Source: Nostoc sphaeroides
GTDB taxonomy: Bacteria; Cyanobacteriota; Cyanobacteriia; Cyanobacteriales; Nostocaceae
Assembly (NCBI RefSeq): GCF_003443655.1
Contig: NZ_CP031941.1
Location: 987,501 to 1,051,500 of the forward strand
DNA length: 64,000 nucleotides
Direction of reading: 5' to 3'
Shown here piece after piece: positions 35,241 through 43,923 of this stretch. The position numbers were made by a program, and so were the translations under genes. The number at the start of each line of letters is the position of its first letter. Within the stretch, counting starts at the first letter, position 1. The notes under the pieces are model-generated. The model was not told where the DNA came from. It saw only the letters and a list, made by a program, of their open reading frames with translations, and did no database searches.

Positions 35241-36038
35241 ATGCTAGAAACAACAAACATCGAAATTCACACTTCATATATCAAAGTTCCTAACAATGGC
35301 TTAGAAATCGACGCTTACTTAGCTCAACCAGCACAAAATGGAACCTTTGGCGCAGTTATAGTTTTTCCAGAAATTTTTGGAATCAATCGTAATATTCGAG
35401 ATATCACCGAGCTAATCGCTAAACAAGGTTATGTAGCGATCGCTCCAGCCATGTATCAACGTATTGCTGCCGGTTTTGAGGCTGACTTTAGTCCTGAAGA
35501 TGTTGGCTATAGTCCAGAAGCTTATCGATTGGGCTTGGAATATTATCAACAAGTAAAGTATCAAGATATCTTAAGTGATATTCAAGCTAACATTACCTAC
35601 CTAAAAACTTTACCCAATGTCAAAGATAATGCGCTCGGTGTCATTGGTTTTTGTTTTGGCGGTCATGTTGCTTACATAGCTGCAACTTTACCCGATATCA
35701 AAGCAACAGCTTCGTTTTACGGTGGTGGAATTACCACTTCTAGTTATGGTGAAGACACTCCAACCATTAATCGCACCTCAGAAATTAAAGGTACTATTTA
35801 TACCTTTTTTGGTACAAGAGATGAATTAGTTTCCCAAGAAGAAAACGAGCAAATTGAGGCAGAATTAAAGAAACATCAAATAAATCATCGGATATTCCGA
35901 TACGATGCAGGGCATGGATTCTTTGCCGGATTTTTCAAAGATAAGTACCCATTTTTAGAGCAGCACCCAAGTTACAACCCAGAAGCGGCTCCTGATGCTT
36001 GGCAACATGTTCTAGAACTGTTTAAAAATAATTTGTGA
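35241..36038 (+). CDS. Dienelactone hydrolase family protein
   Basis: A 265-residue alpha/beta hydrolase. The Cys nucleophile is in GFCFGGH, the family Glu in FPEIFG, Asp in TRDELVS and His in DAGHGFF. The triad Cys-Asp-His is complete. The natural substrate is unknown; these enzymes cleave lactone-like or ester bonds. No membrane or signal segment is present. Confidence 0.92.
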   Translation: MLETTNIEIHTSYIKVPNNGLEIDAYLAQPAQNGTFGAVIVFPEIFGINRNIRDITELIAKQGYVAIAPAMYQRIAAGFEADFSPEDVGYSPEAYRLGLEYYQQVKYQDILSDIQANITYLKTLPNVKDNALGVIGFCFGGHVAYIAATLPDIKATASFYGGGITTSSYGEDTPTINRTSEIKGTIYTFFGTRDELVSQEENEQIEAELKKHQINHRIFRYDAGHGFFAGFFKDKYPFLEQHPSYNPEAAPDAWQHVLELFKNNL

Positions 36039-36122
36039 TATGGTTACAAGCTAATCAATTTTCCTTTAAAAATGTTCGTAGTCGGGACTTTAGTCCTGAT
36101 TTTGTTCGTATAGCGTCTCGTA

Positions 36123-36142
36123 GTGAGGACTTTAGTCCTCAC
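36123..36142. terminator. Hairpin between convergent hydrolase and sensor kinase genes
   Basis: GTGAGGACT and AGTCCTCAC with a two-base loop. A weaker sister GGGACTTTAGTCCT lies 40 bases upstream. Its position between convergent genes fits a bidirectional terminator, though this hairpin word is also a common interspersed repeat. Confidence 0.5.
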
Positions 36143-36299
36143 CACAAAACAACATTACAAGACTGCGATACTGTTGCCTTTAAACTTTTAACAAAAATAA
36201 CTACTGATTTTAAATATCAGCTTTTATATATAAAATAAAACTAATTTAAAATTTACTACCGTAATAATAGCTAGATAACATGGCAATTCCAGTATTAAG

Positions 36300-38498
36300 T
36301 TAAACCACTCCATGAACATTTGACCGAAGAGGAACTTGAATGATAAACTCAGTTCCAACTCCTGAAGTTGAGAAACACTCCAGTTTGCCACCATGTTTTT
36401 CTGTGACGATTTGGTAGCTAATAGACATACCCATTCCAGTTCCTTTGCCAATGGGCTTAGTGGTGAAAAAGGGATCGAATATTCTTTGCTGAAATTCTTT
36501 AGAAATACCGACTCCGTTATCAGCGATCGCCACTTCTAACCACATTGAGTTAACTACCGATGTGCGAATTTTAATTCGACTGGGATTGTCTTGAATCTCC
36601 TGATAAGTACGCAAGGCATTACTTTCTTCTAAAGCATCAATTGCATTCACTAAAATATTCATAAATACCTGATTAAGTTGTCCAGCATAGCATTCTATTA
36701 GGGGTACATTGCCATAGTCTTTGATCACCTCAATTTCAGGTTGCTCTGGTTTAGTTTTCAGGCGGTGTTGCAAAATCATTAGGGTACTGTCGATGCCCTC
36801 ATGAATATCGACGCGTTTAAATTCCGCTTCGTCCATGCGGGAGAAATTCCGCAGCGACAAGACAATTTGGCGAATGCGATCGGTGCCCACTTTCATAGAA
36901 GACAACATTTTTGGCAAGTCTCCCTGCAAAAACTCTAGATCCATGTCTTCCGTAGCGATTTTAATTTCAGGAGCAGGGTTAGGATTATACTGCTGATACA
37001 ACTGCACAAGTGTTAATAAATCCTGACTATATTCTTGCACGTGGGTAAGGTTGCCATGAATAAAGTTGACTGGGTTATTAATTTCATGGGCGACTCCAGC
37101 AACTAGTTGTCCGAGACTAGACATTTTTTCACTTTGAATCACCTGAGATTGAGTGCGCTGCAATTCCCTTAATGCATTTTTGAGTTCAGTAGTGCGTTCT
37201 TCTACCCGTTCTTCTAGTTCTTCCTTGCTTTTCTCTAAAGCAGTAAACGATTCGTGCAGTTGCCCTGCCATGTGGTTGAAAGAGTTGAACAGGGTATTAA
37301 GTTCTTGAATGTTGCTAGTTTCTACTGTCTGATCTAAATTGCCAGATGCCATTGCCTCACTTGCCCAATTTAGGCGCAGAATCGGGCGTACAATCCAATG
37401 AGAGGTGAACACACCCATCACTGAGGCAATAACCAATGCGCCAAAACAAAGGGCGATCGTGGTTTGCGTGTTGGCGTTAATTTGCGCCATAAATGCGTTT
37501 TCTGGCACACTTACTACCATCAGCCAATTCAAGCCATACTTGTCGTGCCAAGGTACAACATTGATAAAATGCCGTTTTCCTTGTATATTTAGCTGAAAAT
37601 ATTTGTCTTGGGTAATGGACTCAAAAGCGTTGGAGGTTTTGAGGTGTCTGGCAATGTTCTGTATGATTCGATCAGAACTGTCGATCGCCTGCAATCGCCG
37701 GATCTCTTGATTGACCACCACAAAAGGCTTCTCTGTACCGGAACTGGCAATTAATGTGCCATCCCGCTCCAAAAGGAACACTCGCCCAGATTGACTAATA
37801 TCTAAACTGCGTAAAAAATCGCTGAGTTTTAGTAGGTGAATATCTGTTGCAATCATTCCTAATAAGCGATTTTGCGAATCATAAATCGGACGACTGGCAG
37901 AAGCGGAAATGTAAGGGCCAGTTGGAAAATTTACAGCAAAAATCTTTGCCCAAATGGGTTTACCAGCGGCAATGGGTTGGGTATACCAAGGCTGACTGAA
38001 ATTGTTCCAAGTCCATTGAGTATTTATTTGAGTTCGATTACCTTGATTATCTGTGGCATAAGTGGAAGTATTATTGCGAAGCTTGGCAGTCCAATCATCT
38101 ATAGTAATCGTCTTGCCATCATAACGAGCGGCTCCCAGCCCCTCACCCGTTGTTAATCCAATACCAATATAAGTCAGATCATAAGCCTGCATTTGATCCC
38201 AAAAATACTTACCAAGGGTTTGGCGATCGCGCACATCTAATATTCCCCTGCGAATAGCATCCGCGTTGATCTGATTAAGGGTTTGCGGAATGGAAAGATA
38301 AGACTTCAAATGTTCATCCACTACATCGCTAGTGCGATCTATCAAATGTTCGGCTAGGTCGTTAACTGCTCTTTGTCCATTTTTAAAAGACAAATAACCC
38401 ACTAAACTTACTGCTGCAAAAATTTGGATCAGGAAGGGAACAACAAGAACAATCTGTAATGGAAACGCTTTTCCTTTGCTAGAATAGTGAGTTTTCAT
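36300..38498 (-). CDS. Membrane sensor histidine kinase (Cache-HAMP-HisKA-HATPase)
   Basis: A 732-residue kinase. The first membrane segment is at about 17-40 (IVLVVPFLIQIFAAVSLVGY). A large extracytoplasmic Cache-like domain follows, then a second membrane segment at about 345-368, HAMP, a coiled coil, the phosphoacceptor His in GVAHEINNP, the N box VNAIDALEE, G1 IADNGVGIS, and the F/G2 region FFTTKPIGKGTGMGM. The ligand is unknown. No response regulator is adjacent, so it is an orphan kinase. It belongs to the family with a long coil before the H box. Confidence 0.93.
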   Translation of the reverse strand: MKTHYSSKGKAFPLQIVLVVPFLIQIFAAVSLVGYLSFKNGQRAVNDLAEHLIDRTSDVVDEHLKSYLSIPQTLNQINADAIRRGILDVRDRQTLGKYFWDQMQAYDLTYIGIGLTTGEGLGAARYDGKTITIDDWTAKLRNNTSTYATDNQGNRTQINTQWTWNNFSQPWYTQPIAAGKPIWAKIFAVNFPTGPYISASASRPIYDSQNRLLGMIATDIHLLKLSDFLRSLDISQSGRVFLLERDGTLIASSGTEKPFVVVNQEIRRLQAIDSSDRIIQNIARHLKTSNAFESITQDKYFQLNIQGKRHFINVVPWHDKYGLNWLMVVSVPENAFMAQINANTQTTIALCFGALVIASVMGVFTSHWIVRPILRLNWASEAMASGNLDQTVETSNIQELNTLFNSFNHMAGQLHESFTALEKSKEELEERVEERTTELKNALRELQRTQSQVIQSEKMSSLGQLVAGVAHEINNPVNFIHGNLTHVQEYSQDLLTLVQLYQQYNPNPAPEIKIATEDMDLEFLQGDLPKMLSSMKVGTDRIRQIVLSLRNFSRMDEAEFKRVDIHEGIDSTLMILQHRLKTKPEQPEIEVIKDYGNVPLIECYAGQLNQVFMNILVNAIDALEESNALRTYQEIQDNPSRIKIRTSVVNSMWLEVAIADNGVGISKEFQQRIFDPFFTTKPIGKGTGMGMSISYQIVTEKHGGKLECFSTSGVGTEFIIQVPLRSNVHGVV

Positions 38499-38715
38499 TG
38501 GAAACTAGAAGTTGATGCTAATTTGATTTACTTCTATAGTTCCCAAGATGCCCACATACTCACCTTTATTTAGATTTTTTTGTCAAGCTGTAGGGCGCAT
38601 TGCGCTTTGCCAATACTAACGGATAAATATTTTGATAAAACAGCGATGTCTACGATGGGCTGCTCGGCGTCGCAATTATTTGGGTTTGACAAATTCTTGA
38701 GTACTAGCGTACATC

Positions 38716-39141
38716 TTAATTTGTCGCTACCGTTTTCTTTCCATTCTTGCCTTCCACACTGGCAACAAATGACGGTTGCTCAGTATCGGAAGTTGGCGGT
38801 TCGCCTCGTAGTCCCTTACGACGCTGGTTTTTAGGAACTCCTCCCGCCATGCCGTACTCTATACTGCTTTTGCCATATCGAGTCCCAACAGCCATCAGCA
38901 TGTGTTCTGTCATATCTCCCAACTCGTCTTCTGTTTCCAGCATTTCACGATACAACTTATCTAAGCTGGAAAGGGCACTGTTGTAGGCATTTTCTTTAGA
39001 TCGCATCGTCTCAATCAGAGTTGAGAAGGCAGGTAAGGTGAGTCCATTGCCTAAATCTAACTTCGGATCAATTGAGTTTATGCTGGCTGCGCGGCGCACT
39101 GCTCTTTCTAACACTACGGAAGTTCTTTTTCTCCGAGCCAT
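38716..39141 (-). CDS. Conserved hypothetical protein
   Basis: A 141-residue protein with a basic N-terminus (MARRKRTSVVLERAVRRAAS), a helical middle (YNSALSSLDKLYREMLETED) and a basic C-terminal segment (KNQRRKGLRG). I recognise it only as a cyanobacterial hypothetical. The basic ends may bind nucleic acid. No operon partner is seen. Confidence 0.65.
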   Translation of the reverse strand: MARRKRTSVVLERAVRRAASINSIDPKLDLGNGLTLPAFSTLIETMRSKENAYNSALSSLDKLYREMLETEDELGDMTEHMLMAVGTRYGKSSIEYGMAGGVPKNQRRKGLRGEPPTSDTEQPSFVASVEGKNGKKTVATN

Positions 39142-39283
39142 GATCTACACCTTGGAATCTAGTACGGTTAATATTCTTTACCTTAAAGGAATTCCGTATA
39201 GATCAGCCTGAGAGAATTCTGGCAAATCTGCAATACCTTTTGCTACATAGGGATAATTACAGCAGATTGCGCGAACTACTTAA

Positions 39284-39519
39284 ATGAGAAAGCAAACTGG
39301 GGTTTGAGAAAGTAAAAGCTGCTTTTGCTTGCGGAAAACACCAAAATGAGAAAGCAAACTGGGGTTTGAGAAAGTAAAAGCTGCTTTTGCTTGCGGAAAA
39401 CACCAAAATGAGAAAGCAAACTGGGGTTTGAGAAAGTAAAAGCTGCTTTTGCTTGCGGAAAACACCAAAATGAGTAAGTCAAATGCCATTTTAAGTAAGT
39501 CAAATGCCATTTTGCTTAC
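39284..39519. repeat. Three perfect 62-bp tandem repeats plus partial copies
   Basis: Units start at 39284, 39346 and 39408, with a degenerate fourth at 39470. The unit starts ATGAGAAAGCAAACTGGGG. Because 62 is not a multiple of three, the minus-strand open frames over it (39276-39510) read the unit in all phases and are not a gene. There are no unique spacers, so it is not a CRISPR. Confidence 0.92.
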
Positions 39520-39872
39520 TAAATTCGACTTTATTTATTTCACTTCCCTACGGGACGCTGTTCGCGTTTGTTCAACCCAACCTACAAATATTCTTAACCA
39601 AACCCTATTGATAGTTTACCTACATTTAACTAAAGCTCGGTTCTAGGTGAACCGAGCATCGATTGAGATTTTATTTGGCGCTCATCATGGCGCTTAGAGG
39701 ATGTTTTAAAAGTCCCAAAAGTTATAATTTTGCAGTTTTGCACTAAGTTAAGTACAACGCCAAATTAAATTTAAGCTATGTACTAAAATGCAATGCTTTG
39801 CTAACCATGAGAGTAAAAAGCTCTTTTAAAACATCATCTTAGAGAAGCGCAATTTAAGAAAGCAAATAAATT

Positions 39873-40832
39873 TTACTTGCGAGTTAAGTTAAGCAGTTCT
39901 TTGGGAGAAGCAAGTAAGTCAATAGCCACAAAGTAAATTTGACCTTGAGGATCGAGTAAAAATCGCCAAGCAATGTTCATCCCAACATTACCTCCAAACC
40001 AAGGAGTTTCGACCGTACCAGTAACTTTATGCTGTGTGTAACCATCTTCTATAGTTTCCGAAACGCCTTTGGTTGGCTTCATCACTAACCCTTGTCCTTC
40101 ATCTCTTAGGTAGGCAGTGATTGCTTCTCGGCCAACAATTGGTTTTTGGAAAGGTGGTTGCAGCGCACCATTGTTAGCAAATAAAGCAACAGCAGCTTCA
40201 AAGTTATCTGCATTCATAGCTTCAATGTATTTCAGCACTGTTGGCTCTGTAACTCCCTCAATAGTAAATTGGGGACTTAGGGATGTACGTGGAAACTTAA
40301 AGTTTATGACTTCTGCCTGTTTATTATCAGCCAGAGAGGGATCGAACCCCATATTTACTACAGTATTGCGTAGTACAGTAATTTGCTGACTCTGATCGAT
40401 TTTCTGAACAGCTTCTAGCACTGCTTTGACTTGAGTTGACATTTGATAGCCAGATGGCATAGGAGCGACGATACCCTCTTTCATCCACTCTCCTAACTGC
40501 CACCAGAATCCCAATTTGGCGTTGACACCAAAGTATGCATAAGAACGGCTGATGGGAGTATCAGCATTACTCGCTAAATCTCTCATTAATTGTGTTTGTT
40601 CTTCATGAGACATCTGCTTAATGTCGTTGAATATACCTTCCATTAATTGGAGATTTGCTTTTCCGGGAGCAGCTGGAGTAATTGTCCGACCTAGTTCAGC
40701 GTAGGCATACCAGAGAAATGCCAGTTGATCGTCAATGTTGAGTTGAGCAAACATTGCTGTAGTTGCTGGAACAGCATCTGCCACTTGAGTGCTAGAGAAA
40801 ATATTGCGTGCAGATTCGATACTATAAGTCAT
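39873..40832 (-). CDS. Orange carotenoid protein (OCP)
   Basis: A 319-residue two-domain photoprotective protein. The N-terminal helical carotenoid-binding domain is at about 15-165 (DQLAFLWYAYAELGRTI; KLGFWWQLGEWM). The linker follows, then the NTF2-like C-terminal domain from about 195 (FTIEGVTEPTVLKYIEAMNA, VETPWFGGNVGMNIAWRFLL). When light-activated it quenches the phycobilisome. Linker and N-domain differ enough from Synechocystis OCP1 that a different OCP clade is possible. No FRP gene lies next to it. It is encoded inside DNA that heterocysts should discard. Confidence 0.95.
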   Translation of the reverse strand: MTYSIESARNIFSSTQVADAVPATTAMFAQLNIDDQLAFLWYAYAELGRTITPAAPGKANLQLMEGIFNDIKQMSHEEQTQLMRDLASNADTPISRSYAYFGVNAKLGFWWQLGEWMKEGIVAPMPSGYQMSTQVKAVLEAVQKIDQSQQITVLRNTVVNMGFDPSLADNKQAEVINFKFPRTSLSPQFTIEGVTEPTVLKYIEAMNADNFEAAVALFANNGALQPPFQKPIVGREAITAYLRDEGQGLVMKPTKGVSETIEDGYTQHKVTGTVETPWFGGNVGMNIAWRFLLDPQGQIYFVAIDLLASPKELLNLTRK

Positions 40833-41419
40833 GCTTATTACCTTAAAGATTTACCTATTCAGTAGTTGCTTTCGGCTACATTTTGCAGATTTAGGGATAA
40901 ATCTAGAGCATTTTTCCTGGATGACACAATTATCCCTAGATATCCAAATTTGAATTATTATCATTTGCTACTCTGGCATCATAACTGGTAAACGTTAACA
41001 AAAGACTAAGATTTATAAGATTTATCTGATGAATATCATTGCATCAAATGTATATATACTATTTATTTTCAATTGATGGTTTAATAAAAGTAATTTATTA
41101 AAAAATATATCTTTCTAAAGGAAGATATTTTACTATATAGCATCTATCTATGTAGATATATCTAAGATTTTAACTTTTTTGACAATAAAATAGAATTTTG
41201 TAATTGCTTAAATTAGTTTTTTTAATTACTGTATGTGTTGCAGCAGACTAATGCAAGCCCTTGGTTCGTTTATTTAGTAAGATGCGACTTGCAAATTTTT
41301 TGCGATCGTCTCCAAGAGTTGCTAACGCAAGTCTTCTCCCGCAAGGGGAGATGCTAAGGGCGAACGAGCGTCACGAGCGTCATAGCCCGTCGGAAATATC
41401 GTTTATCAAATCGTAAATC
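40833..41419. promoter_or_regulatory. Long AT-rich region upstream of the OCP gene
   Basis: About 590 bases. The first 430 are very AT-rich and contain ATCTATCTATGTAGATATAT, a partial dyad near 41143. The last 100 hold scrambled GAGCGTCACGAGCGTC-type interspersed repeats. No gene is seen. Confidence 0.5.
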
Positions 41420-42070
41420 CTACCTAGACTGTATTAAATAATTGATGATACCTAAAATTATTAAATGAGCCGGGTAGAAAAGATAAAACCATCTAGCCCG
41501 TGAACCTTGTCTACCATTGAATTGAAAAACAATGAATCCTGCAAAAACTGCCCAAATTTGAAATATATAATTTATAGATAGAATTACTAAAATCAAATGT
41601 AAGATGCACCAGTAGAGTAACCATACTCTGGGATTGAGTTTGTCTATTAAAGACATCAATAAAATTACTCCAATCCCATATCCGCCATACTCAAAGCCCA
41701 AGACCTCAGAAACTGCTGCACACAATCCAATAACTATTAATTGCTGCCATAATTGCGGGCAATGCTTTACTAAGCGCAACATCACAAGTCCAAGAAGAAG
41801 TGTGAAGAGAATATTAAATGAGAAACTTTGGAAAACAACAGTATAGATTGGCTGAGATATAATTGCCGTAATTAATAGCCTGCTTCCATAGCGGTACACA
41901 TTTTGGGTGTGTCTTTCGCCTTTAGCCAGAAGCCATGCAAACAGGGGAAAGCTCAATCGCCCAATAAAGTGCAATATTAAGAAGTTTGGCATTAGCAAAT
42001 AGCACACATGATCCATAACCATGAACACTGCGGCTAAGATTTTAATGCTGAAAGCTGAAACTTTAATCAC
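41420..42070 (-). CDS. TraX-family membrane protein
   Basis: A 216-residue protein with about seven membrane segments. It opens with the TraX-like signature IKILAAVFMVMDHVCYLL, and FIGRLSFPLFAWLLAKG follows. TraX acetylates F-pilin in plasmids, but chromosomal homologues are broad-function acyltransferase-like proteins. No conjugation genes are nearby, so a transfer role is not supported. It lies upstream of OCP on the same strand, 590 bases away. Confidence 0.85.
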   Translation of the reverse strand: MIKVSAFSIKILAAVFMVMDHVCYLLMPNFLILHFIGRLSFPLFAWLLAKGERHTQNVYRYGSRLLITAIISQPIYTVVFQSFSFNILFTLLLGLVMLRLVKHCPQLWQQLIVIGLCAAVSEVLGFEYGGYGIGVILLMSLIDKLNPRVWLLYWCILHLILVILSINYIFQIWAVFAGFIVFQFNGRQGSRARWFYLFYPAHLIILGIINYLIQSR

Positions 42071-42237
42071 AATGCTGAGTTTTACCTTGGATTCCTTAAT
42101 ATAAAATTCCTAGAACTTTATTTATTTAATATAATATTTATTCAAAATCCTAGCAATTTGATAACATTAACACAGAGGGCAATGTCTACGACAGGCTATT
42201 CTGTGATGCCCTTTTTAGCAGAGATCACAAAAACACT

Positions 42238-42816
42238 ATGGCAAAGCGTAAAAAAAGCAATCTCCAGTGGATTAAACAAACCCTTGAACTAAAGCCTGAC
42301 CATCATTGGGAATCTCCATCAGGCTATAAAATATTTGTAGCGAATCGTGGGGCTGTTCGCTTCAATGTTCCCCAGGATTGGGTTTTTGAGCCACAAGAAA
42401 AATCTTTCAAGTTCCTCGATAAAAAACCCCCCAACGATGATTGCTGTCTGGAAGTATCTTTCAATCCTCTGCCACCCAATGATTGGAGCAAGTTTCCGCT
42501 AAAATCTACCTTGAAGAAAGTCCTAGAGAACGACAGTCGCAACATCATTGCTAAGGGAGAAATTATTACCGTCAAGCGCCAAACCGCCAAAATTGTCTGG
42601 ACAGAGATGAAGTTCATTGACACTCAGGAAGAACCACGGGAAGCTTTTTCGCGGACTTGCATTGCTTTGGGGTCGAATATTCAGTGCTTGATTACATTTG
42701 ATTATTGGGTAGATCAAGCAGAACAACTAATACCCGTTTGGGATGAAGCGATCCGTAGTCTCACGTTAGGATTATATATTCTTGACCCGATGACTGGTTT
42801 GGCTTTCCCAGACTGA
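42238..42816 (+). CDS. Conserved cyanobacterial hypothetical protein
   Basis: A 192-residue soluble protein with the pattern SPSGYKIFVANRGAVRFNVP, VFEPQEKSFKFLDKKPPNDD and a C-terminal YWVDQAEQLIPVWDEAIRSL. It is a beta-rich fold by eye, similar to PsbP-like or Mog1-like domains, but that is a guess. No partner gene is obvious. Confidence 0.7.
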   Translation: MAKRKKSNLQWIKQTLELKPDHHWESPSGYKIFVANRGAVRFNVPQDWVFEPQEKSFKFLDKKPPNDDCCLEVSFNPLPPNDWSKFPLKSTLKKVLENDSRNIIAKGEIITVKRQTAKIVWTEMKFIDTQEEPREAFSRTCIALGSNIQCLITFDYWVDQAEQLIPVWDEAIRSLTLGLYILDPMTGLAFPD

Positions 42817-42918
42817 ATCCTTACGAATGATTGCTCAAACTTCCTTGGCAAATATAGCGATTTCCGACCTGGTGAGGTACGTTATCATAGACTTTGCTTA
42901 TTAACACTTATAATATTT

Positions 42919-43018
42919 GTAGGTTGGGTTGAGGAACGAAACCCAACATGAACAAAGATAAAATGTTGGGTTTCACTGCCCTACTCCTACGGGGAAGCAA
43001 GCTACAATCCAACCTACA
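42919..43018. repeat. Inner part of the 'AATACGGTT' family, copy 4
   Basis: GTAGGTTGGGTT at the left and CCAACCTAC at the right, with AACCCAACA/TGTTGGGTT inside. The outer ends are missing. The following gene frame begins at its right edge. Confidence 0.65.
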
Positions 43019-43309
43019 TTGATAGATTTTATTATCAGTAATTGCGATTTATTAAGCGCCAACTGGGGAAAAACAGGAAATTGGAAAAGTTTGGTAATTG
43101 TTTGTATACTTTCGCCAATTACTTATTTGTTTTTTGGATTATTGAATCCAAAAATTGAACTAGGGCTTGCTGGCTCATTATTAGTCAATCTTCTGATTGT
43201 TATGGGAACTGTTCTAGTCGGGAGATTTTATTTTCATGAAATTTTGACGGCTACTCATTTGGTCGGGCTATTTTTTGCCTTTGTTGCTATTATTTTATTA
43301 AGTACTTAA
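43019..43309 (+). CDS. Small membrane protein, possibly a fragment of a larger transporter
   Basis: A 96-residue frame from a TTG at the edge of a repeat. It has three hydrophobic segments (VIVCILSPITYLFFGLL, GSLLVNLLIVMGTVLVG, VGLFFAFVAIILLST). It resembles the C-terminal part of a small multidrug or EamA-like exporter. The weak start and the adjoining repeat suggest truncation. Confidence 0.45.
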   Translation: MIDFIISNCDLLSANWGKTGNWKSLVIVCILSPITYLFFGLLNPKIELGLAGSLLVNLLIVMGTVLVGRFYFHEILTATHLVGLFFAFVAIILLST

Positions 43310-43363
43310 TGCACAGGGTAAGTGCATCTAATGTTGAAACAGTTGGCGCACAAGTAATTCCTC

Positions 43364-43678
43364 TTGATTGTAAGACTCTCAAGTTTCACAGATATTCAAG
43401 TAAAGCCAAACCGAATTACAGTGAAAACTGAACTGTTAAATGATAGCCAATTCGTCAGCATCTGCATTCAAGACAACGGCATCGGCATGAGAGATGATGT
43501 CAAACAGAAGATTTTTGAGCATTTGTATACTACAAAAGCTGTTGGTAAGGGAACAGGATTAGGATTAGCGATCGCTCATCAGATTGTAGTCGAAAAACAT
43601 GGTGGAGTGATCGCTGTCAATTCAACTTTAGGTGGGGGTACTGAGTTTGTGATTACCCTTCCAATCAAAGAGGGATGA
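43364..43678 (+). pseudogene. Remnant of a sensor histidine kinase (ATPase domain only)
   Basis: A 104-residue frame covering the HATPase part only: IQDNGIGMRDD (G1), EHLYTTKAVGKGTGLGL (F/G2) and IVVEKHGGVIAVNS. It lacks the H box, the N box and any sensor domain. The order of motifs matches the C-terminal end of the intact kinase at 36300. It is probably a degraded relative. Confidence 0.75.
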
Positions 43679-43923
43679 GGAAAGAAGGGGACTTGAGTGA
43701 GAACTTGCAACGAGTCTTTCTCTTTGTCCTTTTCCCCATGCCCAATCCCTTCATGCTAAATTTAGAGCGGATTGCAGAGAAGATTGATCGAATTCAAGTT
43801 AACGACAGCTTGGATAGTATTTTTACAGACTTGATTCGGATGAATTAGTAGCGATCAGGGTAAATACTCACACACGAAAAAGCTAGTATAATAACAGTAA
43901 GCCTATTTACGAGAAAAGCGAGT

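Noticed and set aside
39276-39510. Two overlapping minus-strand open frames, and a similar one at 2599-2805
   Set aside because: They translate the 62-bp repeats in successive phases (repeated PQFAFSF-like words). Repetition explains the lack of stops.
39284-39519. Possible CRISPR array
   Set aside because: The units follow each other without unique spacers, and no cas gene is in the window. The 25-bp and heptamer arrays fail for the same reason.
41420-42070. Conjugation module suggested by the TraX-like gene
   Set aside because: No relaxase, pilus or coupling protein genes are nearby. Chromosomal TraX-like proteins are common without conjugation.
43739-43848. Short frame ending LDSIFTDLIRMN behind the kinase remnant
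   Set aside because: It has no ribosome-binding site or recognisable family and is too short to support. It may be the tail of a lost gene.
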